This document shows, one piece after another, positions 7,563-15,530 of a stretch of DNA of 28,741 nt. Position 1 is the first letter of the stretch. Every line of letters begins with the position of its first letter. This DNA is from an uncultured Prevotellaceae bacterium (GTDB lineage: Bacteria; Bacteroidota; Bacteroidia; Bacteroidales; Bacteroidaceae): contig CALELI010000041.1 of NCBI GenBank assembly GCA_937902455.1, positions 1 to 28,741 on the forward strand, written 5' to 3'. Under the pieces are notes generated by a model, which was given only the letters and a program-made list of their open reading frames with translations, was not told where the DNA came from and did no database searches. The position numbers and the translations under genes were made by a program.

Positions 7563-10049
7563 ATGAAGAAATCTATTCTCATTATTGCATTGGCACTGGC
7601 TGCAAGTAGCGTCCATGCCCAGAACAAAGATGGATACCCAATCACTCAAGTACCATTCACAAGTGTTAAAGTAACTCCAGGAACTTTCTGGGGACAGAGA
7701 CTTCAGGCAAGTCGCGACGTAACCATTCCTCTCGCATTCAGCAAATGTGAGGAAGAACATCGTTACCAGAACTTCGAACAGGCAGCTGAGCATGTGAAAG
7801 ATGCAAGCAAGACCTTCAAGGTGACAATGGGTTATTCCTTCGACGACACAGACCCTTACAAGACTCTCGAAGGTGCCAGTTACCTTATGCAGACCTATCC
7901 TAAGACCACCATCAACGGTACTCCGATAGATAAGTACTGCGACAGCGTCATTGCCATCATAGCAAAGGCTCAGGAACCAGACGGCTATCTCTACACAGCC
8001 CGTACACAGAACCCTGAGGCTCCACACCAGTGGGCAGGCACGAAGCGCTGGCAGCTGGTGGAAGACCTCTCTCACGAGTTCTACAACCTCGGTCACCTCT
8101 GTGAGGCAGCTGTTGCACACTACAACGCAACAGGCAAGACAACACTCCTCGACATTGCAAAGAAATATGCTGACTGCGTATGTCGCGAAGTAGGCAACAA
8201 GCCAGGTCAGGCAAAGGTCGTTCCTGGTCATCAGATTGCCGAGATGGGACTTGCAAAGCTCTACATCGCAACCGGTGACAAGAAATATCTCGAGCAGGCT
8301 AAGTTCTTCCTCGACCAGCGCGGACAGGTTGACCCTTCATGGCAGCGCCGCAGAGGAGGCATGTACGACAAGGACGGCTATCTCCACAAGATTGACGAAT
8401 ATGCACAGAGCCACAAGCCAGTCCTCGAACAGGACGAGGCCGTAGGTCACGCTGTACGTGCCGGTTATATGTACGCTGGTATGGCCGACGTAGCTGCTCT
8501 CACTCAGGACAAAGGCTACATCGATGCCATCGACCGCATCTGGGAAAATATCGTGGGCAAGAAATACTATGTCACAGGCGGTGTAGGTGCCACATCAAGC
8601 GGTGAGGCATTCGGCGAGAACTACGAACTCCCTAACATGAGCGCTTACTGCGAGACTTGTGCCGCAATCGCACAGGTTTACCTCAACTACCGACTCTTCC
8701 TCCTCCACGGAGAAAGCAAATACTACGATGCACTCGAGCGCACTCTCTACAATGGTGTTCTCAGCGGAATCTCAATCGACGGAGGTAAGTTCTTCTACCC
8801 TAACCCACTCCAGAGCATGGGTCAGCACCAGCGCCAGGCTTGGTTCGGATGTGCATGCTGTCCTTCAAATGCAGCACGATTCATCCCTTCATTCCCTCAG
8901 TACATCTATGCCGTAGACGGCAACAACCTCTTCGTCAACCTCTTTGCAGGCAACGAAGTCACGACTAAGGTCGGAGGCAAGCCTGTGACAATTGAGCAGG
9001 TGACCAACTACCCTTGGGACGGCGACATTACCATCAATGTAAAGAAGGCTCCTGGCCAGTTCGCACTCAACATCCGTATCCCAGGATGGGTTCGCGGACA
9101 GGTAGTTCCAAGCGACCTCTACAACTATGCCGACGGAAAGAACCTTAAATATAATATTAAGGTGAACGGAACGCCAGTGGAGGCAAAGGAACTCAGGAAC
9201 GGCTACTTCGTGATCGACCGCAAATGGAAGAAGGGCGACAAGGTTGAAATCCACTTCGACATGGATGCCCGCATCGTGAAGGCAAACGGCAAGGTCAGCG
9301 CCGACAAGGGACGCGTAAGCGTAGAAAGAGGTCCGCTGGTTTACTGTGCTGAATGGGCAGACAACAGCTGCGACGTGCTCAAGGTCCTCATCAATCAGGA
9401 GCCTAAGTTCCAGCTCGGCAACAAGACCATCCAGGAAACTAATGTGCAGACTCTCACAACTGGAGCACAGACTCTCAGTTTCGACACTAACGGACGCCTG
9501 CAGACAAAAGACGAGACTCTCGTTCTCATCCCTTATTATGCATGGGCTCACAGAGGCAGCGGAAACATGGCAGTATGGATTCCTATCGACCTGAGCGCAT
9601 CAAGTCCGGCACTCCCACCATCACTCGCTTCACAGGCAAAGATTACTGCTTCACAGCGCCGGCTCCCTTCTCTCTCTGCCATCAACGACCGTCTCGTTCC
9701 TACTGACGGCGACGACAGAAGCATCCCTTACACTCACTGGTGGCCAAAGAACAACAGCACGGAATGGCTTGCCTATGAATTCAAGGAGGCAACGGAAATC
9801 AGCACAAGTACTGTCTACTGGTACGACGACCAGCCTTGGCAGGGCTGCAAGGTGCCTGACAGCTGGAAACTCTATTATAAGAACGACAAGGGCGAATGGG
9901 CAGAAGTAGGTCACCCATCAGGCTATCCTACCGACAAGGGACTTCCTTGTACAGTCACATTCGACCCAGTGAAGACAACTTCCGTAAAGCTCGAACTGGT
10001 ACAGCCAGTCGACAAGTCCTGCGGAGTCTTCGAATGGAGCGTGAAATAA
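7563..10049 (+). CDS. Secreted beta-L-arabinofuranosidase, DUF1680 family (GH127/GH146)
   Basis: An 828-residue exported enzyme; signal peptide 1-19 ending VHAQ. The DUF1680 (alpha/alpha)6-barrel starts near VTPGTFWGQRLQ (38-49). Known catalytic features of the family are visible: the acid/base Glu in SSGEAFGENYE (Glu348), the zinc ligands Glu364 and Cys366 in AYCETCA, and the Cys pair in WFGCACCPSN (Cys432 as nucleophile, Cys433 as zinc ligand). The 16-residue spacing between Glu348 and Glu364 equals that of the characterised Bifidobacterium enzyme HypBA1 (Glu322/Glu338). Residues ~700-828 are an extra C-terminal domain resembling a discoidin/F5-F8-type beta-sandwich, possibly glycan-binding. 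Substrate inferred to be terminal beta-L-arabinofuranose. Family numbering between GH127 and GH146 is not resolvable here. Confidence 0.9.
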   Translation: MKKSILIIALALAASSVHAQNKDGYPITQVPFTSVKVTPGTFWGQRLQASRDVTIPLAFSKCEEEHRYQNFEQAAEHVKDASKTFKVTMGYSFDDTDPYKTLEGASYLMQTYPKTTINGTPIDKYCDSVIAIIAKAQEPDGYLYTARTQNPEAPHQWAGTKRWQLVEDLSHEFYNLGHLCEAAVAHYNATGKTTLLDIAKKYADCVCREVGNKPGQAKVVPGHQIAEMGLAKLYIATGDKKYLEQAKFFLDQRGQVDPSWQRRRGGMYDKDGYLHKIDEYAQSHKPVLEQDEAVGHAVRAGYMYAGMADVAALTQDKGYIDAIDRIWENIVGKKYYVTGGVGATSSGEAFGENYELPNMSAYCETCAAIAQVYLNYRLFLLHGESKYYDALERTLYNGVLSGISIDGGKFFYPNPLQSMGQHQRQAWFGCACCPSNAARFIPSFPQYIYAVDGNNLFVNLFAGNEVTTKVGGKPVTIEQVTNYPWDGDITINVKKAPGQFALNIRIPGWVRGQVVPSDLYNYADGKNLKYNIKVNGTPVEAKELRNGYFVIDRKWKKGDKVEIHFDMDARIVKANGKVSADKGRVSVERGPLVYCAEWADNSCDVLKVLINQEPKFQLGNKTIQETNVQTLTTGAQTLSFDTNGRLQTKDETLVLIPYYAWAHRGSGNMAVWIPIDLSASSPALPPSLASQAKITASQRRLPSLSAINDRLVPTDGDDRSIPYTHWWPKNNSTEWLAYEFKEATEISTSTVYWYDDQPWQGCKVPDSWKLYYKNDKGEWAEVGHPSGYPTDKGLPCTVTFDPVKTTSVKLELVQPVDKSCGVFEWSVK

Positions 10050-10057
10050 AGTCATGG

Positions 10058-10087
10058 AAAAGGGGTGCAACAGCATCCCTTTTTTTT
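10058..10087 (+). terminator. Intrinsic terminator after the DUF1680 gene
   Basis: An 11-bp stem (10058-10068 with 10073-10083, one G-T pair) with an AACA loop, running into eight T (10080-10087). It sits 8 bp after the stop codon and 11 bp before the end of convergent lplA. The A-run on the other arm could also help terminate lplA. Confidence 0.85.
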
Positions 10088-10098
10088 GCAAAGAACTG

Positions 10099-10848
10099 TC
10101 ACTTGCCCATTATGAATGACGGGGCAAGGTATGACTGCTCTATCTCCTCTATCTCCCTGATGGCCGATTCCGACAAGAGAATCTCACCCGTACTGAAAGT
10201 CTCTGTGAGATGGGCAAGAAGGTCTTCAATGCTGAAATCGGAATCCTTGTCCATGAGTTTCCTGAGATTTGCCACCCTCTGACGGACAGACTTCACTCCG
10301 TGGCTCTGGAGTTTCTCCTGCGACGGGGTAATCGACCTTGACATCTCATCGAAATCCACATCGTAGAGAAGTGTGCCATGAACGATACTGCTCTCCGGCA
10401 ACTTGTAGAACGCATTGCCCGACACCTTACGGCCGTCTACCAGGACGTCGTTATGCTCAGTCTTCACGGCATTGAATCCAAGACCCTGCAGTGCCGAGGC
10501 AAGATTGTCGAGGTATCGGCAGAATACAGCTTCTACGTTCGTGTCGGTAGTGACATACGACAGCATGATATTTCCCCAGTCGGCATATACACATCCTCCA
10601 CCGCTCTTCCTGCGATAGAACTCCACATTGTGGCTGCGGCAATAGTCGAGATTCACCTCTGCCTCAATGTCCTGATTACGACCGAAAATCACCGTTGGAG
10701 GTACCCTCCAGAGGAAGAAGAGATCGTGTGACTCCAGTTGATTGCTCTCTGCAAGCATCCTTGAAATGTTGGCAGCAACATACTCCTCCATTGCGAGATA
10801 GAAAACCAGCCTGCGCTGCTTGTCGTCGGGTAGTCTTACTTGTATCAT
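10099..10848 (-). CDS. lplA: Lipoate-protein ligase A
   Basis: A 249-residue cytoplasmic enzyme of the biotin/lipoate ligase fold. It activates lipoate with ATP and attaches it to a lysine of carrier domains such as GcvH. Visible: YLAMEEYV near the N-terminus, WRVPPTVIFGRNQ (~47-59), the lipoate/AMP loop RRKSGGGCVY (~79-88), and the conserved DVLVDGRKVSGNA (~134-146). It is short compared with E. coli LplA (~338 residues), so the C-terminal accessory domain is small or missing; many Bacteroidetes and Gram-positive ligases are like this. It is divergent from gcvT, so GcvH is the obvious partner. The ATG lies only 4 bp after the -7 element, which predicts an almost leaderless mRNA. Confidence 0.9.
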   Translation of the reverse strand: MIQVRLPDDKQRRLVFYLAMEEYVAANISRMLAESNQLESHDLFFLWRVPPTVIFGRNQDIEAEVNLDYCRSHNVEFYRRKSGGGCVYADWGNIMLSYVTTDTNVEAVFCRYLDNLASALQGLGFNAVKTEHNDVLVDGRKVSGNAFYKLPESSIVHGTLLYDVDFDEMSRSITPSQEKLQSHGVKSVRQRVANLRKLMDKDSDFSIEDLLAHLTETFSTGEILLSESAIREIEEIEQSYLAPSFIMGK

Positions 10849-10852
10849 GGTG

Positions 10853-10860
10853 CAAAGATA
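10853..10860 (-). promoter_or_regulatory. Promoter -7 element for lplA abutting the start codon
   Basis: Minus-strand TATCTTTGCACCATG: TATCTTTG at 10860-10853, then CACC, then the start codon at 10848. Transcription should begin within about 3 nt of the ATG. No -33 TTTG is visible at the ideal distance. Confidence 0.6.
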
Positions 10861-11031
10861 GAGAAAAATATGAATAATTAAAAATGAATAATGAAATTTG
10901 AGAATCGAACAATGAAAAAATCCAAAATCTCAGAAGAATGTTTTGGGCTTTATGAATTATTTACTAACTATCGCTCGTTACACTTCGCGCAAGTCAGGAT
11001 GCGTCTCGGACAAAAAAATAAACGAATTTAT

Positions 11032-11062
11032 TTTGTTTATCTCTCAACTTTCACTAACTTTG
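11032..11062 (+). promoter_or_regulatory. Promoter of the gcv operon
   Basis: TTTG at 11032-11035, 19 bp spacer, TAACTTTG at 11055-11062: a full match to the Bacteroidetes -33/-7 consensus. Leader about 60 nt to the gcvT ATG at 11126. I see no glycine-riboswitch architecture in this short leader. Confidence 0.75.
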
Positions 11063-11125
11063 CAGAAAGAAATTAAGGGGTGTTCTAATAATTCCCCGCA
11101 AAGAAAAGAAATTAAAACCAAATCT

Positions 11126-12217
11126 ATGGAAGAAAACATAAAACTGACTTGCCTTCACGAGGAGCATATCGCCCTCGGGGCAAAGATGAGTCCTTTCGCA
11201 GGATTCGACATGCCAATCCAGTATAGCGGAATTACCGACGAGCACCTTGCAGTACGCCAGAACGTAGGAATGTTCGACGTGTCTCACATGGGTGAAGTGT
11301 TCATCTCGGGTACCGATGCCGAGAAGTTCGTGAACCATATCTTCACCAACGAAGTGAAGGGAATGCCCGTAGGGAAGATTCTCTACGGAATGATGTGCTA
11401 CCCTGACGGCGGTGTGGTTGACGACCTGCTCGTCTATAAGTACGCCGACAAATTCCTGCTCGTCATCAACGCGGCAAACATCGACAAGGACTATGCGTGG
11501 ATGCTCGAGAATGCCAAGGGATTTGATGTCAGGATTGACAACCAGAGCGACTTCTGGGGACAGATTGCCGTTCAGGGCCCGAAGGCCGAAGAGGCTTTGT
11601 GCAGCATCCTGCCTCAGTTCAGCGAGAAGGCCAAGGCTCTCGGATTCTACGAGTTCTTCCAGGAAGGCGACTTCATCATCTCACGTACAGGCTATACGGG
11701 CGAAGACGGTTTCGAAGTCTACACTCCTACTGCAACCACCGTCAGCCTCTGGAAACAGTTCCTCGGAATCAGCGTGGCACCTTGCGGACTGGGTTGCCGC
11801 GACACTCTCCGCTTCGAGGCTGGCCTGCCTCTCTACGGCGACGAGCTTTCTGCCGAGATTTCCCCTGTCGAGGCAGGACTGAGTATGTTCTGCAAGCTCG
11901 ACAAGGATGAGTTCATCGGCAAGGACGCACTTGCTGACCAGAAGGCAAACGGCACAGTGAAGAAACTTGTCGGAATCGAAATCGAAGACAAAGCCATCCC
12001 TCGTGCAGGATATCCAGTGGAACTTGAGGACGGGACAGAAATCGGTGTAGTCACCACCGGCTACCACAGCATCTCACTCGACAAGAGCATCTGTTTCGCT
12101 CTCGTGAAGACAGAGTTCTCCAAGCTGGGCACTCCTCTCTGGATTCACATCCGCAAGAAGACTTTCCCTGGAGTAGTGGTAAAGAAGAGATTCTATCAGA
12201 CAAACTATAAGAAATAA
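11126..12217 (+). CDS. gcvT: Glycine cleavage system T protein (aminomethyltransferase)
   Basis: A 363-residue cytoplasmic enzyme that releases ammonia from the aminomethyl group carried by lipoyl-GcvH and gives 5,10-methylene-tetrahydrofolate. Visible: the folate-binding GcvT N-domain with MGEVFISGTDAEKFVN, the conserved YTGEDGFEVY (~189-198), GCRDTLRFEAGLPLYGDE with the conserved Asp/Arg (~220-237), and the C-terminal barrel domain to the end (VVKKRFY). Standard length. An in-frame ATG at 10943 lies upstream of the promoter and adds a non-family sequence, so MEENIKLTCLHEEH at 11126 is the start. First gene of a four-gene operon; gcvH follows after 14 bp. Confidence 0.95.
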   Translation: MEENIKLTCLHEEHIALGAKMSPFAGFDMPIQYSGITDEHLAVRQNVGMFDVSHMGEVFISGTDAEKFVNHIFTNEVKGMPVGKILYGMMCYPDGGVVDDLLVYKYADKFLLVINAANIDKDYAWMLENAKGFDVRIDNQSDFWGQIAVQGPKAEEALCSILPQFSEKAKALGFYEFFQEGDFIISRTGYTGEDGFEVYTPTATTVSLWKQFLGISVAPCGLGCRDTLRFEAGLPLYGDELSAEISPVEAGLSMFCKLDKDEFIGKDALADQKANGTVKKLVGIEIEDKAIPRAGYPVELEDGTEIGVVTTGYHSISLDKSICFALVKTEFSKLGTPLWIHIRKKTFPGVVVKKRFYQTNYKK

Positions 12218-12231
12218 ATATTCAGATTATT

Positions 12232-12612
12232 ATGTCAAAGGTTATTGAAGGACTCTATTACAGTGAGTCACACGAATGGGTTAAGGTAGAAGGTGACGTT
12301 GCCGTCATCGGTGTTTCAGATTTCGCACAGGCAGAGATGGGCGATATCACTTATGTCGACGCTCCTGATGTTGACGACGAGTTCGAGCAGGGCGAGGAAT
12401 TTGGTGCTCTCGAAAGTGTAAAGGCATCAAGCGACCTCTACTGTCCGGTAAGCGGAGTCGTGACAGAAGTGAACGACGCAGTAGTCGACGCTCCTGAACT
12501 CGTAAACCAGGATGCCTACGAAAACTGGATTATCAAGGTACAGATGAGCGACCCTTCACAGGTAGAAGGACTCATGAACGCTGCTGCCTATACTGAGTTC
12601 ATCGCAAAATAA
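12232..12612 (+). CDS. gcvH: Glycine cleavage system H protein (lipoyl carrier)
   Basis: A 126-residue lipoyl-domain carrier that shuttles the aminomethyl group between P, T and L proteins. The lipoylation site is Lys64 in ESVKASSD. Also seen: the typical start with HEWVKVEGDVAVIGVSDFAQ and GDITYVD. Length is normal. The nearby lipoate ligase (lplA, divergent) can modify it. It lies between gcvT (14 bp) and gcvPA (36 bp). Confidence 0.96.
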   Translation: MSKVIEGLYYSESHEWVKVEGDVAVIGVSDFAQAEMGDITYVDAPDVDDEFEQGEEFGALESVKASSDLYCPVSGVVTEVNDAVVDAPELVNQDAYENWIIKVQMSDPSQVEGLMNAAAYTEFIAK

Positions 12613-12648
12613 GTCACATCCGTCAATCGTAAACAGCACGTTCATTCG

Positions 12649-13986
12649 ATGAATAAATTCTGTTATTTCCCACATACAGATGAAGACATTCAGCAGATGC
12701 TCGCCCGCATTGGGGTCAAGTCGCTCGACGACCTCTACAGCGACGTACCTGCTGACTTCATATATAAAGGTGAATACGATCTCCCCGACTCAATGTCGGA
12801 ACAGGAAGTGAGAGACTATTTCTCTAAGCTCTCGACCCTCAATTCTCAGCTCACATGCTTCGTGGGTGCCGGTGCTTACGACCACTACACCCCGTCCGTG
12901 ATACCTTACATCACCCAGCGCAGCGAGTTCCTCACAGCTTATACTCCTTATCAGTGCGAGATTTCCCAGGGAACACTCCGCTACATCTTCGAGTATCAGA
13001 CGATGATATGCAACCTCACTGGACTTGACGTCAGCAACGCATCTATGTACGATGGTCCTACGGCTGCTGCCGAAGCCATGAGAATGATGATTGCAAGTGT
13101 GAGAAAGAGCAACACAGTCCTCGTCAGCGAGACTCTCCTGCCAAATGTCATCGAGGTAATCAAGACCTATGCACATTTCTACGGAACCAACATAGTAATG
13201 ATTACATCAAAGGACGGACAGACCGACATCGAGTCACTGAACACCCTGCTTGCCGACACTCAGTATGCCGTTGCAGGTGCTATCGTGCCAGGCATCAACC
13301 GTTACGGAATCATCGAAGACCTCAGCGGTTTTGCCGATGCCCTCCATGCCAGGAAGGCACTGCTCACGATGTACTGCGACCCATCAGCCCTCGCAGTTCT
13401 CAGGACCCCTGCTGAATGGGGTGCCGACGTGGCAGTAGGCGACGGTCAGTCACTTGGAATTCCTCTCTGCTATGGTGGACCTTATGTTGGTTTCATGGCA
13501 TGCAGACAGGAACACATGCGTAAGTTGCCGGGAAGAATCGTCGGACAGACAGCCGACAAGGAAGGTCGCAGGGCATTCGTCCTCACTCTCCAGGCACGCG
13601 AACAGCATATCCGCAGGGAAAAGGCTACGAGCAACATCTGTTCCAACGAGTCGCTCATGGCTCTCTGGGTCACGGTCTACTGTTCACTCATGGGACCTGA
13701 AGGACTGAAGGAAGTCAACAACCAGAGTTTTGCCGGAGCACACTATCTCCACGACGAACTTCTCCGCACCGGAAAGTTCGAGGAGGTATTCGCAGCACCG
13801 TTCCTCAAGGAATTCGTAGTCAAGCCACTGGTTGACGTCAAGGTCCTCCAGCAGAAACTCCTCGATGCAGGATTCTTCGCAGCACTCGAGACTCCGGAAG
13901 GATATGTGAGTTTCTGTGTGACTGAAAAACGCACAAAGGCAGAAATCGATTCTCTCATCAATATAGTAAAGGAGGTACAGGCATGA
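12649..13986 (+). CDS. gcvPA: Glycine dehydrogenase (decarboxylating) subunit 1
   Basis: A 445-residue subunit of the split P protein, equivalent to the N-terminal half of single-chain GcvP. Visible: the N-terminus YFPHTDEDIQQMLARIGV, GAGAYDHYTPSVIPYI (~65-80), TPYQCEISQGTLRYIFEYQT (~99-118), and GDGQSLGIPLCYGGPYVG (~265-282). It pairs with GcvPB to form the PLP enzyme that decarboxylates glycine onto lipoyl-GcvH. It overlaps gcvPB by 4 bp (ATGA), suggesting translational coupling and equal amounts of the two subunits. Confidence 0.95.
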   Translation: MNKFCYFPHTDEDIQQMLARIGVKSLDDLYSDVPADFIYKGEYDLPDSMSEQEVRDYFSKLSTLNSQLTCFVGAGAYDHYTPSVIPYITQRSEFLTAYTPYQCEISQGTLRYIFEYQTMICNLTGLDVSNASMYDGPTAAAEAMRMMIASVRKSNTVLVSETLLPNVIEVIKTYAHFYGTNIVMITSKDGQTDIESLNTLLADTQYAVAGAIVPGINRYGIIEDLSGFADALHARKALLTMYCDPSALAVLRTPAEWGADVAVGDGQSLGIPLCYGGPYVGFMACRQEHMRKLPGRIVGQTADKEGRRAFVLTLQAREQHIRREKATSNICSNESLMALWVTVYCSLMGPEGLKEVNNQSFAGAHYLHDELLRTGKFEEVFAAPFLKEFVVKPLVDVKVLQQKLLDAGFFAALETPEGYVSFCVTEKRTKAEIDSLINIVKEVQA

Positions 13987-15407
13987 AATACTACGATAAA
14001 CTGATATTCGAGCTCAGCAAGAAAGGCCGTACCGGTTACAGCCTCAGAGAAAACACAGTCAGCGAAGTCTACCTCTCCGGATCTGTTCCTGCTAACCTGC
14101 TCCGCAGCGAAAGCCCGGCACTCCCTGAGGTGTCGGAGATTGACGTGGTACGCCACTACACCAACCTCTCCCAGATGAACTTCGGAGTCGATACCGGCTT
14201 CTATCCTCTTGGCAGCTGTACCATGAAGTACAACCCTAAGATCAACGAGGAGATTGCCGCAATGCCTGCATTCCAGAGCATCCACCCACTCCAGCCCGAC
14301 GAGACCGTGAAGGGTGTACGCACAGTGTACGACGAGATGGACAAGGCCCTTGCAGCCATCACGGGAATGAAGCACTTCACCTTCCTCCCTTGTGCCGGAG
14401 CTCACGGAGAACTCACAGGACTGATGCTCATCCGTTCCTACCACATGAGCCGAGGCTACTTCAGGCGCACAAAGATAATCGTGCCTGACAGTGCTCACGG
14501 AACGAACCCTGCATCTGCCGCTGTATGCGGACTGGATATCGTAGAGGTGAAGTCCAACGCCGACGGACTGGTCGACGTCAACGACCTCAAGCCGCTCCTC
14601 AACGACGAGGTAGCCGGTATCATGATGACCAATCCTAACACCCTCGGACTCTTCGAACGCGACATCAAGGAGATTGCAGCACTCGTCCACGAGGCTGGAG
14701 GTCTGCTCTACTACGACGGAGCCAACATGAACCCGCTGGTCGGCATGGTACGTCCTGGCGACATGGGATTCGATGTCATGCACCTCAACCTCCACAAGAC
14801 CTTCTCCACTCCTCACGGAGGTGGTGGACCAGGCAGCGGACCAGTAGGAGTAGGCGACAAGCTCGTGCCGTTCCTCTCTACCCGGGTATCTGGATTCAAC
14901 GGCAACTTCGGCGTCATCCTACGTGCATATACCTACATCCTCATGCTTGGCAGACAGAACGTCAGACTGGTGGGCAAGCTCGCTACCCTCAATGCCAACT
15001 ACATCAAGGAAAGCCTGAAGGACAAGTACAAGCTGCCTATACCGTCAGTATGCAAGCACGAATTCGTGTTCGACGGACTCGTCAATGATGGAGCAAAAGA
15101 AGGTGTGGATGGAACCTGTCCTGAGCCTGTCGAAGGAGCAACCACTCTCGACGTGGCAAAGCGCCTCCTCGACTTCGGTTTCCACGCACCTACAATCTAT
15201 TTCCCTCTGCTCTTCCATCAGGCACTGATGATAGAGCCTACGGAGACAGAGTCAAAGGAGACCATCGATTCCTTCATAGAAGTGATGCGCAAGATAGCCG
15301 ACGAGGCTGCCGAGGATGCCAACATCCTCCATTCGGCACCACACTCAGCACCGATATCACGTCCTGACGAGACAACAGCAGCACGAAATCCTATCCTGAA
15401 ATTCTAA
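13983..15407 (+). CDS. gcvPB: Glycine dehydrogenase (decarboxylating) subunit 2
   Basis: A 474-residue PLP-bearing subunit of the split P protein. Visible: YPLGSCTMKYNPKINEE (~74-90), DSAHGTNPASAAVCG (~169-183), YYDGANMNPLVG (~243-254), and the PLP lysine in HLNLHKTFSTPHGGGGPG (Lys272). Odd: after KHEFVFDGL (~366) there is an in-frame run of about 20 residues containing TCPEPVEG (378-385), encoded by a REP-like dispersed repeat (15115-15136). The family sequence resumes at TTLDVAKRLLDFGFHAPT. The insert is in a likely surface loop and keeps the frame, so the enzyme is probably active. Last gene of the operon; the L protein (lipoamide dehydrogenase) must be elsewhere. Confidence 0.94.
   Translation: MKYYDKLIFELSKKGRTGYSLRENTVSEVYLSGSVPANLLRSESPALPEVSEIDVVRHYTNLSQMNFGVDTGFYPLGSCTMKYNPKINEEIAAMPAFQSIHPLQPDETVKGVRTVYDEMDKALAAITGMKHFTFLPCAGAHGELTGLMLIRSYHMSRGYFRRTKIIVPDSAHGTNPASAAVCGLDIVEVKSNADGLVDVNDLKPLLNDEVAGIMMTNPNTLGLFERDIKEIAALVHEAGGLLYYDGANMNPLVGMVRPGDMGFDVMHLNLHKTFSTPHGGGGPGSGPVGVGDKLVPFLSTRVSGFNGNFGVILRAYTYILMLGRQNVRLVGKLATLNANYIKESLKDKYKLPIPSVCKHEFVFDGLVNDGAKEGVDGTCPEPVEGATTLDVAKRLLDFGFHAPTIYFPLLFHQALMIEPTETESKETIDSFIEVMRKIADEAAEDANILHSAPHSAPISRPDETTAARNPILKF
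15115..15136 (+). repeat. REP-like repeat embedded in gcvPB
   Basis: The core CTGAGCCTGTCGAAGG (reverse complement CCTTCGACAGGCTCAG) is a widespread bacterial intergenic repeat word, here lying inside a coding sequence and read as T-C-P-E-P-V-E-G. Recognition is from memory of this peptide/DNA signature; only one copy occurs in this window. Confidence 0.6.
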
Positions 15408-15436
15408 TCAGAATTCTCAGCACATACATAACCAAT

Positions 15437-15464
15437 GAGAGCCATCTTTCACAGGATGGCTCTC
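15437..15464 (+). terminator. Hairpin after the gcv operon
   Basis: GAGAGCCATC (15437-15446) and GATGGCTCTC (15455-15464) form a perfect 10-bp stem with an 8-nt loop, 29 bp after the gcvPB stop. It is followed by pyrimidine-rich sequence rather than a clean T-run. Shared by the convergent TonB-receptor gene. Confidence 0.75.
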
Positions 15465-15523
15465 CTCGTCTTCGTTATAGTCTTCGCTATAGTCTTCGTT
15501 TTCGTTATCGTTTTCGTTATCGT
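15465..15523. repeat. Hexanucleotide microsatellite (TTCGTT/ATCGTT type), intergenic copy
   Basis: About 59 bp built of words CTTCGTTATAGT, TTCGTT and ATCGTT between the gcv hairpin and the stop codon of the TonB receptor. The same hexamer family recurs inside the receptor gene (17124-17154) and at the end of the flippase gene (18779-18808). Confidence 0.8.
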
Positions 15524-15530
15524 ACGTAGT

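Noticed and set aside
11063..11125. Glycine riboswitch ahead of the gcv operon
   Set aside because: The leader is only ~60 nt and lacks the paired aptamer architecture.
13743..14816. Minus-strand frame of 357 codons opposite gcvPA/gcvPB
   Set aside because: Shadow of two well-conserved genes; its composition is that of a complement frame.
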